From assembly GCA_041661865.1 (NCBI GenBank), contig JBAZTO010000023.1, forward strand, positions 1 to 56,379: a stretch of 56,379 bases of DNA, read 5' to 3'. This DNA comes from JBAZTO01 sp041661865 (GTDB lineage Bacteria; Planctomycetota; Phycisphaerae; SM23-33). The notes beneath the pieces are model-generated. The model was given only the letters and a program-made list of their open reading frames with translations, was not told the origin of the DNA and ran no database searches. Position 1 is the stretch's first letter, and each line of letters begins with the position of its first letter. The translations under genes were made by a program, and so were the position numbers. Positions 7,794 through 16,456 of this stretch are shown here, one piece after another.

Positions 7794-8165
7794 CTAGACG
7801 CCCTCGGCCGCGGGCCCGTGGTCGCGCTCGTATTTCTTGCGCGAGCATTCGTGGCAGCGGAACTGAGGCCGCTTGTCGCCAGAACGGTCATAATCCTTGG
7901 CCTTGACCAGGCGATAGCCCTTATCCGCGGGGCTTCCGCACTCGTCGCAGACGATGTTGGTCCGCGTCTCCCAAAGCTCGCCTTGCAGGATACTGGTATT
8001 GCGGAAAATCCAACGGTCGATCCAGAAGAAGATCAGCCCGCCGACGAAGTTGGCCACGATCGTCGAGACCGTGGGCCCATAGGTCGCCAGCCACCAAACG
8101 CACACGGCCAGGATCGGGGTCGAAAGCTGCCAACGGACCAGGTAGAGCAGGTACTTTGCAATCAT
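7794..8165 (-). CDS. Small membrane protein with C-terminal zinc ribbon
   Basis: A 123-residue protein. The first half has two hydrophobic segments (about 3-28 and 32-52) ending in FVGGLIFFWIDRWIFR. The second half is cytosolic-looking and has two CxxC pairs (CDEC and CHEC, about 30 residues apart), a likely zinc ribbon. Conserved-looking YRLVKAKDYDRSGDKRPQFRC lies between them. I recognise it only as a conserved uncharacterised type. AGAGG six bases before the ATG supports the start. Its stop faces the DUF1015 gene across a family A repeat. Function unknown. Confidence 0.7.
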   Translation of the reverse strand: MIAKYLLYLVRWQLSTPILAVCVWWLATYGPTVSTIVANFVGGLIFFWIDRWIFRNTSILQGELWETRTNIVCDECGSPADKGYRLVKAKDYDRSGDKRPQFRCHECSRKKYERDHGPAAEGV

Positions 8166-8380
8166 GCCGGACCTCTGCTATCGGGTGGAATCATCTCTCG
8201 CATTAATCTTGCGAAATAACACATACTGTCGCCGATGCGCCGCTACGGAATTGTGAGCATTATAGAAATATTTTCACGATCCGCATCAAGAATCCTGGGG
8301 GGACCTCTTGCGGGGATGGATATCGAGTGATTATCCTCGTGGTCCGCTGATACACTGGACGCTCAGAAGGAGAAGCTAAC

Positions 8381-9391
8381 ATGAAGTCACAAAATATTAT
8401 CCTGACAGGCAAGCAGAAAATCGAAGTGGTTGAGAAAAACGTCCGTGACCCGGCCGAGGGCGAGGTCGTTGGCGAATCCCTTATCAGCCTGATCAGCACG
8501 GGGACCGAAAGCATCTGCTACCGCGGCGAGTTCGATCCCGGGTCGCACTGGGAACGGTGGGTAAAGTACCCCTTCAATATCGGCTACCAGAACATCGCCA
8601 GGGTCATCAAGGTCGGCCCGGGCGTCCAGCGCCTGAAGGAAGGCGACCTCTTTTTCTCCACCGGCGGCCATCATTTCCAGTACTTCGTCGTGGGCGCCAA
8701 GGACGCCATTTTCAAGCTCCCCGCGGGTCTGCCCATCGAGGACGCCGCCTGGTCCAGCCTGGCCACGACGACGCAGACCGGCGTGCGGCGGGCGAAGGTG
8801 AAGATGGGCGCCATGTGCGTGGTGATCGGGCTGGGCCTGCTCGGCCAGCTCGTGGTGCAGTATCTTCGCGTCTCGGGGGCCGAGAATATCCTGGCCATCG
8901 ATCCTGTCCAGATGCGATTGGACTACGCCGCCACCAAGGGGGCGACGCACACCTTCCGCGGCAGTGCCGCCGACGCGCTGCCTTTTGTGACCGAACACTC
9001 CGCCGGCAGGCTGGCCGATGTCGTCTTCGACGTGACCGGGCACTGGGCCGTCCTGCCGCTGGCCCTGCCGCTGGCCCGCCAGTTCGGCAAGGTCGTCCTG
9101 GTCGGCGACAGCTCCCACCCCAGCCGCCAACACCTCACGCCGGACGTGCTGCGGAAACAGATCGATGTCCTGGGCAGCCACACCACCCAGTTGCCGCCCG
9201 AGGACGCCGAGTGGACCGCCGAACGTCAGACGTACCTGTACTACACGTTCGTCCAGCGCGGACTGATGCGGATGGCCGACCTGATTACCCACCGCCACAA
9301 CCCGCTCGAAGCCCCGGCCGTCTACGCCAAGCTGCTGGATAACCGCACCGACACCATGGGCGTCCTGTTCGACTGGGCCAAGCTGAAATAG
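8381..9391 (+). CDS. Zinc-less medium-chain dehydrogenase/reductase
   Basis: A 336-residue MDR-superfamily protein. The N-terminal GroES-like part includes LISTGTESICYRGEF and YQNIARVIKVG. The Rossmann part shows VVIGLGLLGQLVVQYLRVSGAENILAID, a nucleotide-binding fold with an acidic residue after beta-2, suggesting NAD(H). The Cys cluster for structural zinc is absent and catalytic zinc ligands are not obvious, as in the threonine-dehydrogenase-like and BchC-like branches. Likely an NAD(P)-dependent oxidoreductase of a polyol or cyclic alcohol, substrate unknown. AGAAGGAGA (about 8365-8373) precedes ATG 8381 by a good distance. Upstream DNA (8166-8380) is relatively AT-rich and probably holds the promoter. 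Confidence 0.78.
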   Translation: MKSQNIILTGKQKIEVVEKNVRDPAEGEVVGESLISLISTGTESICYRGEFDPGSHWERWVKYPFNIGYQNIARVIKVGPGVQRLKEGDLFFSTGGHHFQYFVVGAKDAIFKLPAGLPIEDAAWSSLATTTQTGVRRAKVKMGAMCVVIGLGLLGQLVVQYLRVSGAENILAIDPVQMRLDYAATKGATHTFRGSAADALPFVTEHSAGRLADVVFDVTGHWAVLPLALPLARQFGKVVLVGDSSHPSRQHLTPDVLRKQIDVLGSHTTQLPPEDAEWTAERQTYLYYTFVQRGLMRMADLITHRHNPLEAPAVYAKLLDNRTDTMGVLFDWAKLK

Positions 9392-9439
9392 CGTCGCACT
9401 TTGCCGGCCCTTGCCCGCCCGACCCCCAGTGGTCTGTGA

Positions 9440-9497
9440 CGTCTGATCTGATAGGTGCCACGGCTGCGTCGTGTGCAGCCGTGCTTGACGCCGACCC
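9440..9497. repeat. Family A repeat copy 3 (half element, inverted)
   Basis: In the opposite orientation to the copies at 3717 and 7699. It contains GATCTGATAGGTGCCACGG and the hairpin CACGGCTGC (9459-9467)/GCAGCCGTG (9475-9483), then the spacer as far as the CCGACC word. The second hairpin has been lost. It lies between the convergent dehydrogenase (stop 9391) and priA (stop 9501). Confidence 0.75.
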
Positions 9498-9500
9498 TGG

Positions 9501-11756
9501 CTATAGCAGATGTACCGGGTCCACGTCGGCGATGATCTCGGCCGCACTGGCGCGGCAGAGGGCCTCCATGTGCGGATACAGGATTTGTTGCAGCGCGCCG
9601 GCCTTCCCGGCGGTCAGGAGTATCTGGAAGCGGAAGAGGTTCTGGATCTTTTTCACCGTGGCCAATTGCGGCCCGTCGATGATGACCGGCTCGCCCGCGA
9701 GCAGGCGACGAAGCTCGGCGGCGAGTTTCTCGGCTCCTTCGTGCGCCTTGAGGCTGTCGGCGTGTCGGATGATGAAGCGGATCATCCGCGTGTAGGGCGG
9801 CGTGTGGGCCTCCTTCCGCTGGGGCATCTCGTAGGCGGCGAAGCCGTCGTAATCGTGCCGCGAGGCGAACAGGATCGCCGGCTCGTTTTCGTGGAGCGTC
9901 TGGACGACCACCTCGCCGCTGGTGCCAGCCCGGCCCGCCCTGCCGGCCACCTGGACAATCAACTGGAAGGTCCGCTCGGAGGAGCGGAAATCTGGGATCG
10001 CCAGCGACGTGTCGGCTGAGACCACCCCCACCAGCGAGACACGCGGAAAATCCAGGCCCTTGGCCACCATCTGCGTGCCCAGCAGCACGTCCAGTTGCCC
10101 CGTCGAGAACTCCTCGAAGACCTTGCGGAACTGGCCCGGCGAGGTCATCGTGTCGCTGTCCATCCGCGCCAGGCGCGCGGTGGGGAACTTGCGGGCCATC
10201 TCGCTCTCGATCCGCTGGATGCCCAGGCCGAACAGCAGCAGCTTGCCCTTGCAGGCCGGGCAGCACTCGGCCAGCGCGACGGTGTGCTGGCAGTAGTGGC
10301 ACATCACCAGTTGCGTGGCCTGGTGGAAGACCATCGCCCGCGTGCAGTGGTCGCACTCCTGCATCCAGCGGCACGACGGGCAGAAGACGTAGCTGGCGTA
10401 GCCGCGACGGTTCATCAGCAGGATCACCTGCTCGTTGCGGTCCAGGGCGGCGGCGATCTTGTGGGTCAGCGTCCTGCCGATCAGCTCGATCTTGCCCGGC
10501 TCCAACTCGCGGCGGAGATGCACCACCTGGAGCTTGGGCATGGGCAGGCCGCGGACGCGCACGGGCAGGCGGACCAGATCGTAACGCCCCTGCTGGACGT
10601 TCCGCAGCGATTCGAGCGACGGGGTGGCCGAGCCCAGGATCACCGGCGCCCCCGCCAGCGAGCCGCGCATGACGGCCACGTCGCGGCCGTGGTAGCGAGG
10701 GACGGTGTCCTGCTTGTAGGTCGGCTCGTGCTCTTCGTCGACGATGATGAGCCCCAGCTTCCGCGCGGGGGCGAAAATGGCGCTGCGCGGGCCCACCACC
10801 ACGTCGGCGTGGCCCTCGCGGATCTGCTCGTAATAGAACGCCCGCTCCGCCCCGCCCAGGCCGCTGTGCAGCACGGCCACTCGCCCCAGGCGCTGGAGCA
10901 GGCGGCTGAGCGTCTGCGTGGCCAGGGCGATCTCGGGCACCAGCAGGATGGCCTGCTTGCCCGCGGCGATTACCTGGCGGATGGCGCGAACGTACACTTC
11001 GGTCTTGCCGCTGCCGGTCACGCCGTGCAGCAGCGTGACGGAAAAGCCGCCGGCGAGCTTGGCCTCCATCCCTTTCAGTACCGCCTGCTGGGCCTCGTTG
11101 AGCTCGAACGGGTCGGCCTGGGATTGCTCAGCCAGCGGCGCAATGCGGACGGGGCGGCTTTCCATGCGGATGAGGTTCCTCTCGGCCAGGCGGCGAATGC
11201 TTTCGCGGCCCGCCCCGCTGTGGTGCAGCAACGCCTCGATCGTCAGCGGCTCGATGCCCTGCCTGGCCGCCTCGTACAGCTCGTCCAGGACGCTCTTCTG
11301 GCGCGGCCCCAGGCCGCCGGGCCAGTCCCTGCGCTGGCTGGTCAGGAAGGCGACCATCTCGCTGCGGCTGGCATGCTTGCCGACAGCGGAGGGGATCATC
11401 GCCGCCAGCACCATGCCCGGCGGCGTCAGGTAGTATTGGCTGATCCACTGCCCCAGCTTCCAGAGCCCCGGGTCGAACTGGCTGGCCTCGTCGAGCACCT
11501 CCGCGACGGCCTTGAGCTTGTGCGACCCCGGCGGGCGATCCAGTTCCGCGACGAAGCCCAGCGTGGCCCGGTCGCCCTTGCCGAAGGGCACCCGCACCCG
11601 CTGGCCGATGGAGGGCTCGCCCAGCGTCGCCGGCCAGAGGTAGTCGAAGGTCCGCCAGACGTTGGCCGAAATGGCCACGCCGACGACCCGCCGCGCGCCG
11701 GGCGGCGCCGCGTCCTGGGCCTCCGCGGTCACCTGGGTCTGGAACAGGCTCTTCAT
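9501..11756 (-). CDS. priA: Primosomal protein N' (replication restart helicase PriA)
   Basis: A 751-residue PriA. An N-terminal DNA-binding region (FDYLWPATLGEPSIGQRVRVPFG) is followed by the helicase core with LLHGVTGSGKTEVY (Walker A) and IIVDEEHEPTYKQD (Walker B, DEEH), GSATPSLESL, and the C-terminal helicase motifs LLGTQMVAKGLDFPRVSLVGV and VAGRAGRAG. Between them lie paired cysteines CPSC, CDHC, CHYC and CPAC that bind two zincs. PriA recognises stalled forks and D-loops and reloads the replisome. Start 11756 was chosen because an upstream extension reads through repeat DNA; a -10 box only seven bases before it suggests a leaderless mRNA. Confidence 0.95.
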   Translation of the reverse strand: MKSLFQTQVTAEAQDAAPPGARRVVGVAISANVWRTFDYLWPATLGEPSIGQRVRVPFGKGDRATLGFVAELDRPPGSHKLKAVAEVLDEASQFDPGLWKLGQWISQYYLTPPGMVLAAMIPSAVGKHASRSEMVAFLTSQRRDWPGGLGPRQKSVLDELYEAARQGIEPLTIEALLHHSGAGRESIRRLAERNLIRMESRPVRIAPLAEQSQADPFELNEAQQAVLKGMEAKLAGGFSVTLLHGVTGSGKTEVYVRAIRQVIAAGKQAILLVPEIALATQTLSRLLQRLGRVAVLHSGLGGAERAFYYEQIREGHADVVVGPRSAIFAPARKLGLIIVDEEHEPTYKQDTVPRYHGRDVAVMRGSLAGAPVILGSATPSLESLRNVQQGRYDLVRLPVRVRGLPMPKLQVVHLRRELEPGKIELIGRTLTHKIAAALDRNEQVILLMNRRGYASYVFCPSCRWMQECDHCTRAMVFHQATQLVMCHYCQHTVALAECCPACKGKLLLFGLGIQRIESEMARKFPTARLARMDSDTMTSPGQFRKVFEEFSTGQLDVLLGTQMVAKGLDFPRVSLVGVVSADTSLAIPDFRSSERTFQLIVQVAGRAGRAGTSGEVVVQTLHENEPAILFASRHDYDGFAAYEMPQRKEAHTPPYTRMIRFIIRHADSLKAHEGAEKLAAELRRLLAGEPVIIDGPQLATVKKIQNLFRFQILLTAGKAGALQQILYPHMEALCRASAAEIIADVDPVHLL

Positions 11757-11763
11757 GCCGGCG

Positions 11764-11793
11764 ATACTAACGCCACGGGGCCAAACTTGGCAA
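11764..11793 (-). promoter_or_regulatory. Promoter of priA, probably leaderless
   Basis: On the minus strand TTGCCA (11788-11793), 18-base spacer, TAGTAT (11764-11769). Seven bases separate TAGTAT from the ATG at 11756, and no ribosome-binding sequence is present. Confidence 0.5.
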
Positions 11794-11810
11794 CGATTCA
11801 AGCCGGATGC

Positions 11811-11835
11811 CGTGGTCGCGGCGTTTGCGGCCACG
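11811..11835. repeat. Family B hairpin, single copy between divergent genes
   Basis: CGTGGTCGC (11811-11819), loop GGCGTTT, GCGGCCACG (11827-11835), with one G-T wobble. The loop matches the double-hairpin copy at 53297. It lies upstream of both priA and the response regulator. Confidence 0.75.
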
Positions 11836-11964
11836 ATGCAGCTAACGACCATCAGGCGCGGAGGTAGCGGCAGCTGCGAGTCTTATTGCTATTCCCTCCC
11901 ACAGCGGCTAACCTTTACAATCCACGGAAGGACGAGCAAAGGTCAGAAACAGGAGTCAATGCTT

Positions 11965-12459
11965 ATGTCGAACATACCGGCCGGCGACGCGAATACCCAC
12001 GAGGCCCCACTGGCCAGGAGCAAGGTCCTGGTGGTGGATGACAACGCCCAGAACCTTGAGCTGCTGGTGGCCTACCTCGACTCGCTGGACTGCGAGGTCA
12101 TCACGGCCGTCGACGGCATCGGCGCGCTGGAAAAGGTCCGCGGCGACAGTCCCGACCTGATCCTGCTGGACGTGATGATGCCGCGGATGAGCGGCTTCGA
12201 GGTCTGCCGCAAGCTCAAGAGCGAGCCGGGCACGCGCGACATCCCGATCATCATGGTCACGGCCCTCAACGAGCTTGGGGATATCGAGCGCGGCGTGGAA
12301 AGCGGCACCGACGACTTCATCACCAAGCCCGTCAACCGCCTGGAACTGACCACGCGCGTCAAGAGCCTCCTCCGCGTCCGTCACCTGAAGAACGAGTTGG
12401 AACGCACGCTGGCCTACCTCAATGACATGGACACCGAGGCCGAACGCGCCCAGTCCTAG
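11965..12459 (+). CDS. Single-domain response regulator with C-terminal coiled tail
   Basis: A 164-residue receiver protein. KVLVVDDNAQN carries the acidic pair, LILLDVMMPRMSGFEVC gives phosphoacceptor Asp69, MVTAL the switch Thr and ITKPVNRLEL the conserved Lys. After the receiver (about 18-135) there is only a short helical tail (LKNELERTLAYLNDMDTEAE), as in PleD/Rcp-like stand-alone receivers; no output domain is present. It may relay phosphate or bind a partner. ATG 11965 lies nine bases after AGGAG; ATG 11959 is in frame but too close to that site. It is divergent from priA and 65 bases before the M16 peptidase. Confidence 0.9.
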   Translation: MSNIPAGDANTHEAPLARSKVLVVDDNAQNLELLVAYLDSLDCEVITAVDGIGALEKVRGDSPDLILLDVMMPRMSGFEVCRKLKSEPGTRDIPIIMVTALNELGDIERGVESGTDDFITKPVNRLELTTRVKSLLRVRHLKNELERTLAYLNDMDTEAERAQS

Positions 12460-12524
12460 GTATCCTCAACGCCAGCATCTTTGGAACATTGCCCCGGCCT
12501 GGGGTGGTTAGGGAACCAGACTCT

Positions 12525-15326
12525 ATGAAAACACTCAGCGGGAAAGCGGTTCTGGCTATTGTGCTGGTCGGGGCATTGTGGGGCATTTCGTGCCAGTCCA
12601 GCAAACCGGCGGTCGTGCAGAACAGTTCGCCCTCCGCCGGCGGAGCCACCGCCACGGCGCCCGCGGACAAGGCCCCAGCGGCTGCGGCCAAGGCCTCTGC
12701 GGTCGTCGTCGATCACCTGCCCAACGGCATGACCGTGATCGTCAAGCCCTACCGCGCCGTGCCCGTGGTCACCGTGCGGGCCTACGTCCGTACCGGCACG
12801 CTGTACGAGGGGCCGTGGCTTGGCGCCGGCATCAGCCACCTCACCGAGCACCTGGTGGCCAGCGGCGCCGAGGGATTGACCGACGCCCCGCCCGCACCCG
12901 GCGCGACCCCCAAGCCGGACCGCGTGGCCATCATCGGCGGGCAGTGCAACGCCTACACCTCGATGGACCACACCTGCTATTACATCTCCGCCGCGGCCAG
13001 CAAGGCCGACGATTGCATCGACCTGATCGCCGACTGGATGGCCCGGCCGGACTTCGACAAGAGCGACTTCACCCGCGAACACGGCGTGGTGCAGCGTGAA
13101 CTGGAGATGGGCAAGGACGACCCGGGCCGCCAGCTTGCCTACGCGCACATGGCCAACGTTTTCCTGACCCACCCCGCCGCCGTGCCGGCCATCGGGTTCG
13201 AGGCCCCGCTGTCCAAGCTGACCTTCGAGGACATCCAGGCCTATCACAAGCTGCGTTACGTCCCCGAGGCAATGGTCTTCGTGGTCGTCGGCGACGTTGA
13301 CCCGCAGGCCGTGCTGGCGCAGGTGCGGAAGGCCTTCGCCGACTTCCCAGCCACCCGGATGCCCAGCTTCGACATCCCGCCCGTTCCGCCCATCGTGGGC
13401 GTGCGTCGCGTGGTCAAGGTCCAGGCGGCCCTGAAGGAAACGCTCGAAGAATGCAGCTTCCCCGCCATCCCCCTGCTGCACCCGGACCTTTATGCCCTCG
13501 ACGTGCTGAGCACGCTGCTGGGCGAGGGTTCCTCCAGCCGGCTGATCGACCGCGTCCAGCGCCAGCAGAAGCTGGTGACCGACATCTCCACCAGTTCGTG
13601 GACGCCCGCCTGGGGGCGCGGCGTGTTCTCGGTTTCCATGCGGGCCGAGCCGGGCAAGATCGACGCGGCGGAGAAGGCCGCCCTGGCAGAGTTCAAGAGC
13701 ATCATCGACAGCGGCGTGAGCAAGGATGAGCTTGAGCGAGCCAAGCGGCAGAAGGTGGCCGAATTCGTCCACGCCCAGCAGACGGTGGAGTCGCAGGCCG
13801 GCACGCTGGGCAGCGACTATCTCAGCACCGGCGACCTGAACTTCTCCCGCGACTACACCGACAAGATCCAGGCCGTCACCGCCGAGCAGATCCGCGACGC
13901 GGCCCGGAAGTATTTCAACTTCGACAACATGGTCATCACCCGCCTGGTGCCCCCGGCCGGCGGGCAGGCGGAGTCGGCCGCCGCCACCCACACCGAGAAG
14001 ACCGCAGCCACCGCCTTCACCATGCCCAACGGCCTGCGCGTGGTCCTCCAGCCTGTCCAATCCGGCGACTCGGCGGGCCTGGTCTCGATGGCGTTTGTCA
14101 CCGAGGGCGGGCTGCTGCTGGAAACCGACGCCACCAACGGCATCGGCTCGCTGATGACCGACCTATGCACCAAGGGCACGCCCAGCCTGTCCGCCCAGGA
14201 GATCGCCGAGTTCTTCGACAGCGCCGGCGGCTCGCTCAAGGGCGAGTGCGGCAACAACGCCTTCTATTGGCAGGCGACGGTGCTGGATGACAGCTTCAAG
14301 CGGGCGTTGGAGATCTTCAGCGACGTGGTCTGCCGCCCCACCCTGGCAGCCAAGGAACTCGACACCCGCCGCCCCCTGCACCTGGCCGCCATCGCCCAGG
14401 TCGATGAGCAGTGGCAGAGCCAACTCTTCAAGTTCTGCCGCCAGCAATTCTTCACCAACTCACCCTACGGCATGCTGCCCTCCGGCAAGACGGCGGTCGT
14501 CAAGGCCGCCAGTGTCGAGCAGGTCCGCCAGCACTACCGCAAGAGCCTGCTGGCCGGCGGGAGCGTGTTGACAATCTACGGCCACTTCGACCCCGCCGTC
14601 GCCCGCACAGCCGTCGAGCGGCTCTTTTCCGACGTGCCCAGCGGCCGCCTGGCCGTGGTCTCGCCGCCCGAACGCGTCGTTGAGGCCAAGGGCGAGACGC
14701 ACCTGCTCAAGACCGCCAACAAGGTGGCTGGCATTATGGTGGCGTCGCCGGGCATGAAGGTTTCCAACATCGACGACCGCGTGGCCATCGACGTCCTGGA
14801 CACTCTCATCAGCGGCTTCCACCTGCCCGCCGGCTGGCTGCACAAGGACCTTCGCGGCAGGCAACTGGTCTACGTCGTGCACGCCTACAACTGGCCGGGC
14901 CTGGCGCCGGGTGCGTTTTTCACCTATGCCGCCTGCCGGCCCGATAACGCCTCGCAGGTGGTGGATATCATTCACCGCGATCTGCGGAAGGCGTCGGATT
15001 ATCTTCCGTCGCAGAAGGATCTGGATCAGGCGGTCAACACCATCCTGACGGCTGAGCAACTGGAGAATCAGTCCATTCCATCCCTGGCCATGAGCGCAGC
15101 CCTGGATGAACTGTACGGCCTGGGCTACGACTACCGCTGGAAGATGGAGTCCCGCTATCGCAGCCTCAAACCCGAGGACATCCGCCAGGTCGGCAGGAAA
15201 TACCTCAGCGGCCCGTATGTCACGGTGGTGACCAGCCCGCTGGGCAACGAGGCGCTCCAGGCGCCTGCCTCGCAGCCGACATTGACGACCGCCCCGACAT
15301 CTCAGGAGACAGACAGTGCCGAATAA
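12525..15326 (+). CDS. M16 family zinc peptidase, two-half fusion, exported
   Basis: A 933-residue protein. The N-terminus is a hydrophobic signal followed by GISC, a possible though weak lipobox, so it may be periplasmic or lipid-anchored. The first half (about 60-490) has the inverted zinc motif HLTEH at residues 105-109 and the downstream EHGVVQRELEMGKD segment that supplies the third ligand. The second half (about 500-910) repeats the fold (MPNGLRVVLQ...) without HxxEH (NGIGSLMTDL), the usual inactive half. Such peptidases cleave small peptides inside a closed chamber. Start 12525 gives the signal peptide. It heads a compact same-strand cluster; its stop overlaps the next gene by 11 bases. 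Confidence 0.9.
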   Translation: MKTLSGKAVLAIVLVGALWGISCQSSKPAVVQNSSPSAGGATATAPADKAPAAAAKASAVVVDHLPNGMTVIVKPYRAVPVVTVRAYVRTGTLYEGPWLGAGISHLTEHLVASGAEGLTDAPPAPGATPKPDRVAIIGGQCNAYTSMDHTCYYISAAASKADDCIDLIADWMARPDFDKSDFTREHGVVQRELEMGKDDPGRQLAYAHMANVFLTHPAAVPAIGFEAPLSKLTFEDIQAYHKLRYVPEAMVFVVVGDVDPQAVLAQVRKAFADFPATRMPSFDIPPVPPIVGVRRVVKVQAALKETLEECSFPAIPLLHPDLYALDVLSTLLGEGSSSRLIDRVQRQQKLVTDISTSSWTPAWGRGVFSVSMRAEPGKIDAAEKAALAEFKSIIDSGVSKDELERAKRQKVAEFVHAQQTVESQAGTLGSDYLSTGDLNFSRDYTDKIQAVTAEQIRDAARKYFNFDNMVITRLVPPAGGQAESAAATHTEKTAATAFTMPNGLRVVLQPVQSGDSAGLVSMAFVTEGGLLLETDATNGIGSLMTDLCTKGTPSLSAQEIAEFFDSAGGSLKGECGNNAFYWQATVLDDSFKRALEIFSDVVCRPTLAAKELDTRRPLHLAAIAQVDEQWQSQLFKFCRQQFFTNSPYGMLPSGKTAVVKAASVEQVRQHYRKSLLAGGSVLTIYGHFDPAVARTAVERLFSDVPSGRLAVVSPPERVVEAKGETHLLKTANKVAGIMVASPGMKVSNIDDRVAIDVLDTLISGFHLPAGWLHKDLRGRQLVYVVHAYNWPGLAPGAFFTYAACRPDNASQVVDIIHRDLRKASDYLPSQKDLDQAVNTILTAEQLENQSIPSLAMSAALDELYGLGYDYRWKMESRYRSLKPEDIRQVGRKYLSGPYVTVVTSPLGNEALQAPASQPTLTTAPTSQETDSAE

Positions 15327-15942
15327 CGACGATCTGCTGGCCCTTCCGGTAGGACAATTCATCGACGCCATTGCCGCCAAGACGCCCACCCCCGGCGGCG
15401 GAAGCGTCGCGGGCGTGGTCGGCGCGATGGCCGTGGCCCTGGCGGAAATGGCCCTGAACTTCACGCAGGGCAAGAAGAAGTACGCCAAGCACGAAGAGTT
15501 CCACGCCCACCTGGCCGCGCGGCTGAGGAAAATGCGAGGGATGTTCCAGGACCTGGTAGCCGATGACATCTCCGCCTACGGCCTCTACCAGGAAACCACC
15601 CGCCGCGAAGACGGGCCCGAAAAGGACACCGCCATGCAGTTGGCCCTAGCCGCGGCGATCGACGTGCCTCGCGAGGCGGCCAAGCTGTCGCTGGCGTTGC
15701 TGGAGGATCTCCAGGCCTTCGCCGACAAGTGCAGTCCGTACCTCATCAGCGACCTGGCCGCCGCGGCTGCGCTGGCCGCCGCGACCGCCCGCCTCAGTGA
15801 CTATAATGTTCGGGTCAACGTCCCGCAGGTGGCCGACGCCGCCGGGGCCGACGAGGTCCGCCGCTCTTCGGCCGACGACCTGGCCAAGGCCGGCCAGTTA
15901 CTAACGAGCATCGAACAATCCATCGGGAAGCACCTTCAGTAG
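15316..15942 (+). CDS. Formiminotransferase-cyclodeaminase domain protein (methenyl-THF cyclohydrolase-like)
   Basis: A 208-residue all-helical protein of the FTCD C-terminal/FchA family. The hallmark TPTPGGGSVAGVVGAMAVALAEM lies at residues 23-45, with KKKYAKHEEF and DIDVPREAAKL-like segments after it. Family members are formimidoyl-THF cyclodeaminase or 5,10-methenyl-THF cyclohydrolase. As a stand-alone domain the latter role in one-carbon metabolism is more likely, but this is inference. It starts with GTG at 15316, inside the end of the M16 gene, seven bases after AGGAG, so translation is probably coupled. Confidence 0.85.
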   Translation: MPNNDDLLALPVGQFIDAIAAKTPTPGGGSVAGVVGAMAVALAEMALNFTQGKKKYAKHEEFHAHLAARLRKMRGMFQDLVADDISAYGLYQETTRREDGPEKDTAMQLALAAAIDVPREAAKLSLALLEDLQAFADKCSPYLISDLAAAAALAAATARLSDYNVRVNVPQVADAAGADEVRRSSADDLAKAGQLLTSIEQSIGKHLQ

Positions 15943-15943
15943 C

Positions 15944-16456
15944 ATGGCCAAGGAATACAACATCGCCAAGCCCCACTGCCTCTGCCAGGGATGCAACCGC
16001 CAGATGCCGCCGGGCGAAAAATTTGTCGCCACCGTTCGCGAGTCCGCCGACGGCGAGGATTACGTTCGCGAGGATTTCTGCGCCGCCTGCTGGGAAACGA
16101 CCCGCGAGCAGCGCGTGCCCTCGCTCCTGGGCAGTTGGCAGGGCCAGGTTTCCCCGCCGGCCGAGAAGAAGAAGGTCTTCATCGACGACGACCTGCTGGT
16201 CAACTTCTTCGCCCGCCTCGCGCAGAGCGACACCGCCGCGGCGGTCAACCTGCGGTTCGTGCTGGCCCTGATCCTGATGCGGAAGAAACTGCTCATCTAC
16301 GACCGCATGGAAAAGCTGCCCGAAGACCAGGAAGTCTGGCTGATGCATTTCAAGGGCAGCCAGGAAGCCCAGCAGGTCATCAACCCCAACCTCAACGAGG
16401 AGAAGATCGCGGAGGTCAGCGGGCAATTGGGACAAATAATGGAGGGGCAGCTATGA
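15944..16456 (+). CDS. Uncharacterised protein with N-terminal CxxC zinc-finger-like motifs
   Basis: A 170-residue soluble protein. CLCQGCNRQMPPGEKF and, about 30 residues later, FCAACWE form a likely four-Cys zinc site resembling a treble clef or ribbon. The rest is helical with VNFFARLAQSD, LRFVLALILMRKKLLIYDR and LPEDQEVWLMHFKG. I do not recognise a named function. It begins one base after the cyclodeaminase stop and its own stop overlaps the next start by four bases (ATGA), so it belongs to the same translation-coupled cluster. Confidence 0.7.
   Translation: MAKEYNIAKPHCLCQGCNRQMPPGEKFVATVRESADGEDYVREDFCAACWETTREQRVPSLLGSWQGQVSPPAEKKKVFIDDDLLVNFFARLAQSDTAAAVNLRFVLALILMRKKLLIYDRMEKLPEDQEVWLMHFKGSQEAQQVINPNLNEEKIAEVSGQLGQIMEGQL

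Noticed and set aside
10095..11867. 590-codon plus-strand frame antisense to priA
   Set aside because: priA motifs (Walker A, DEEH, zinc cysteines) are clear on the minus strand; the antisense frame is a codon-bias shadow.
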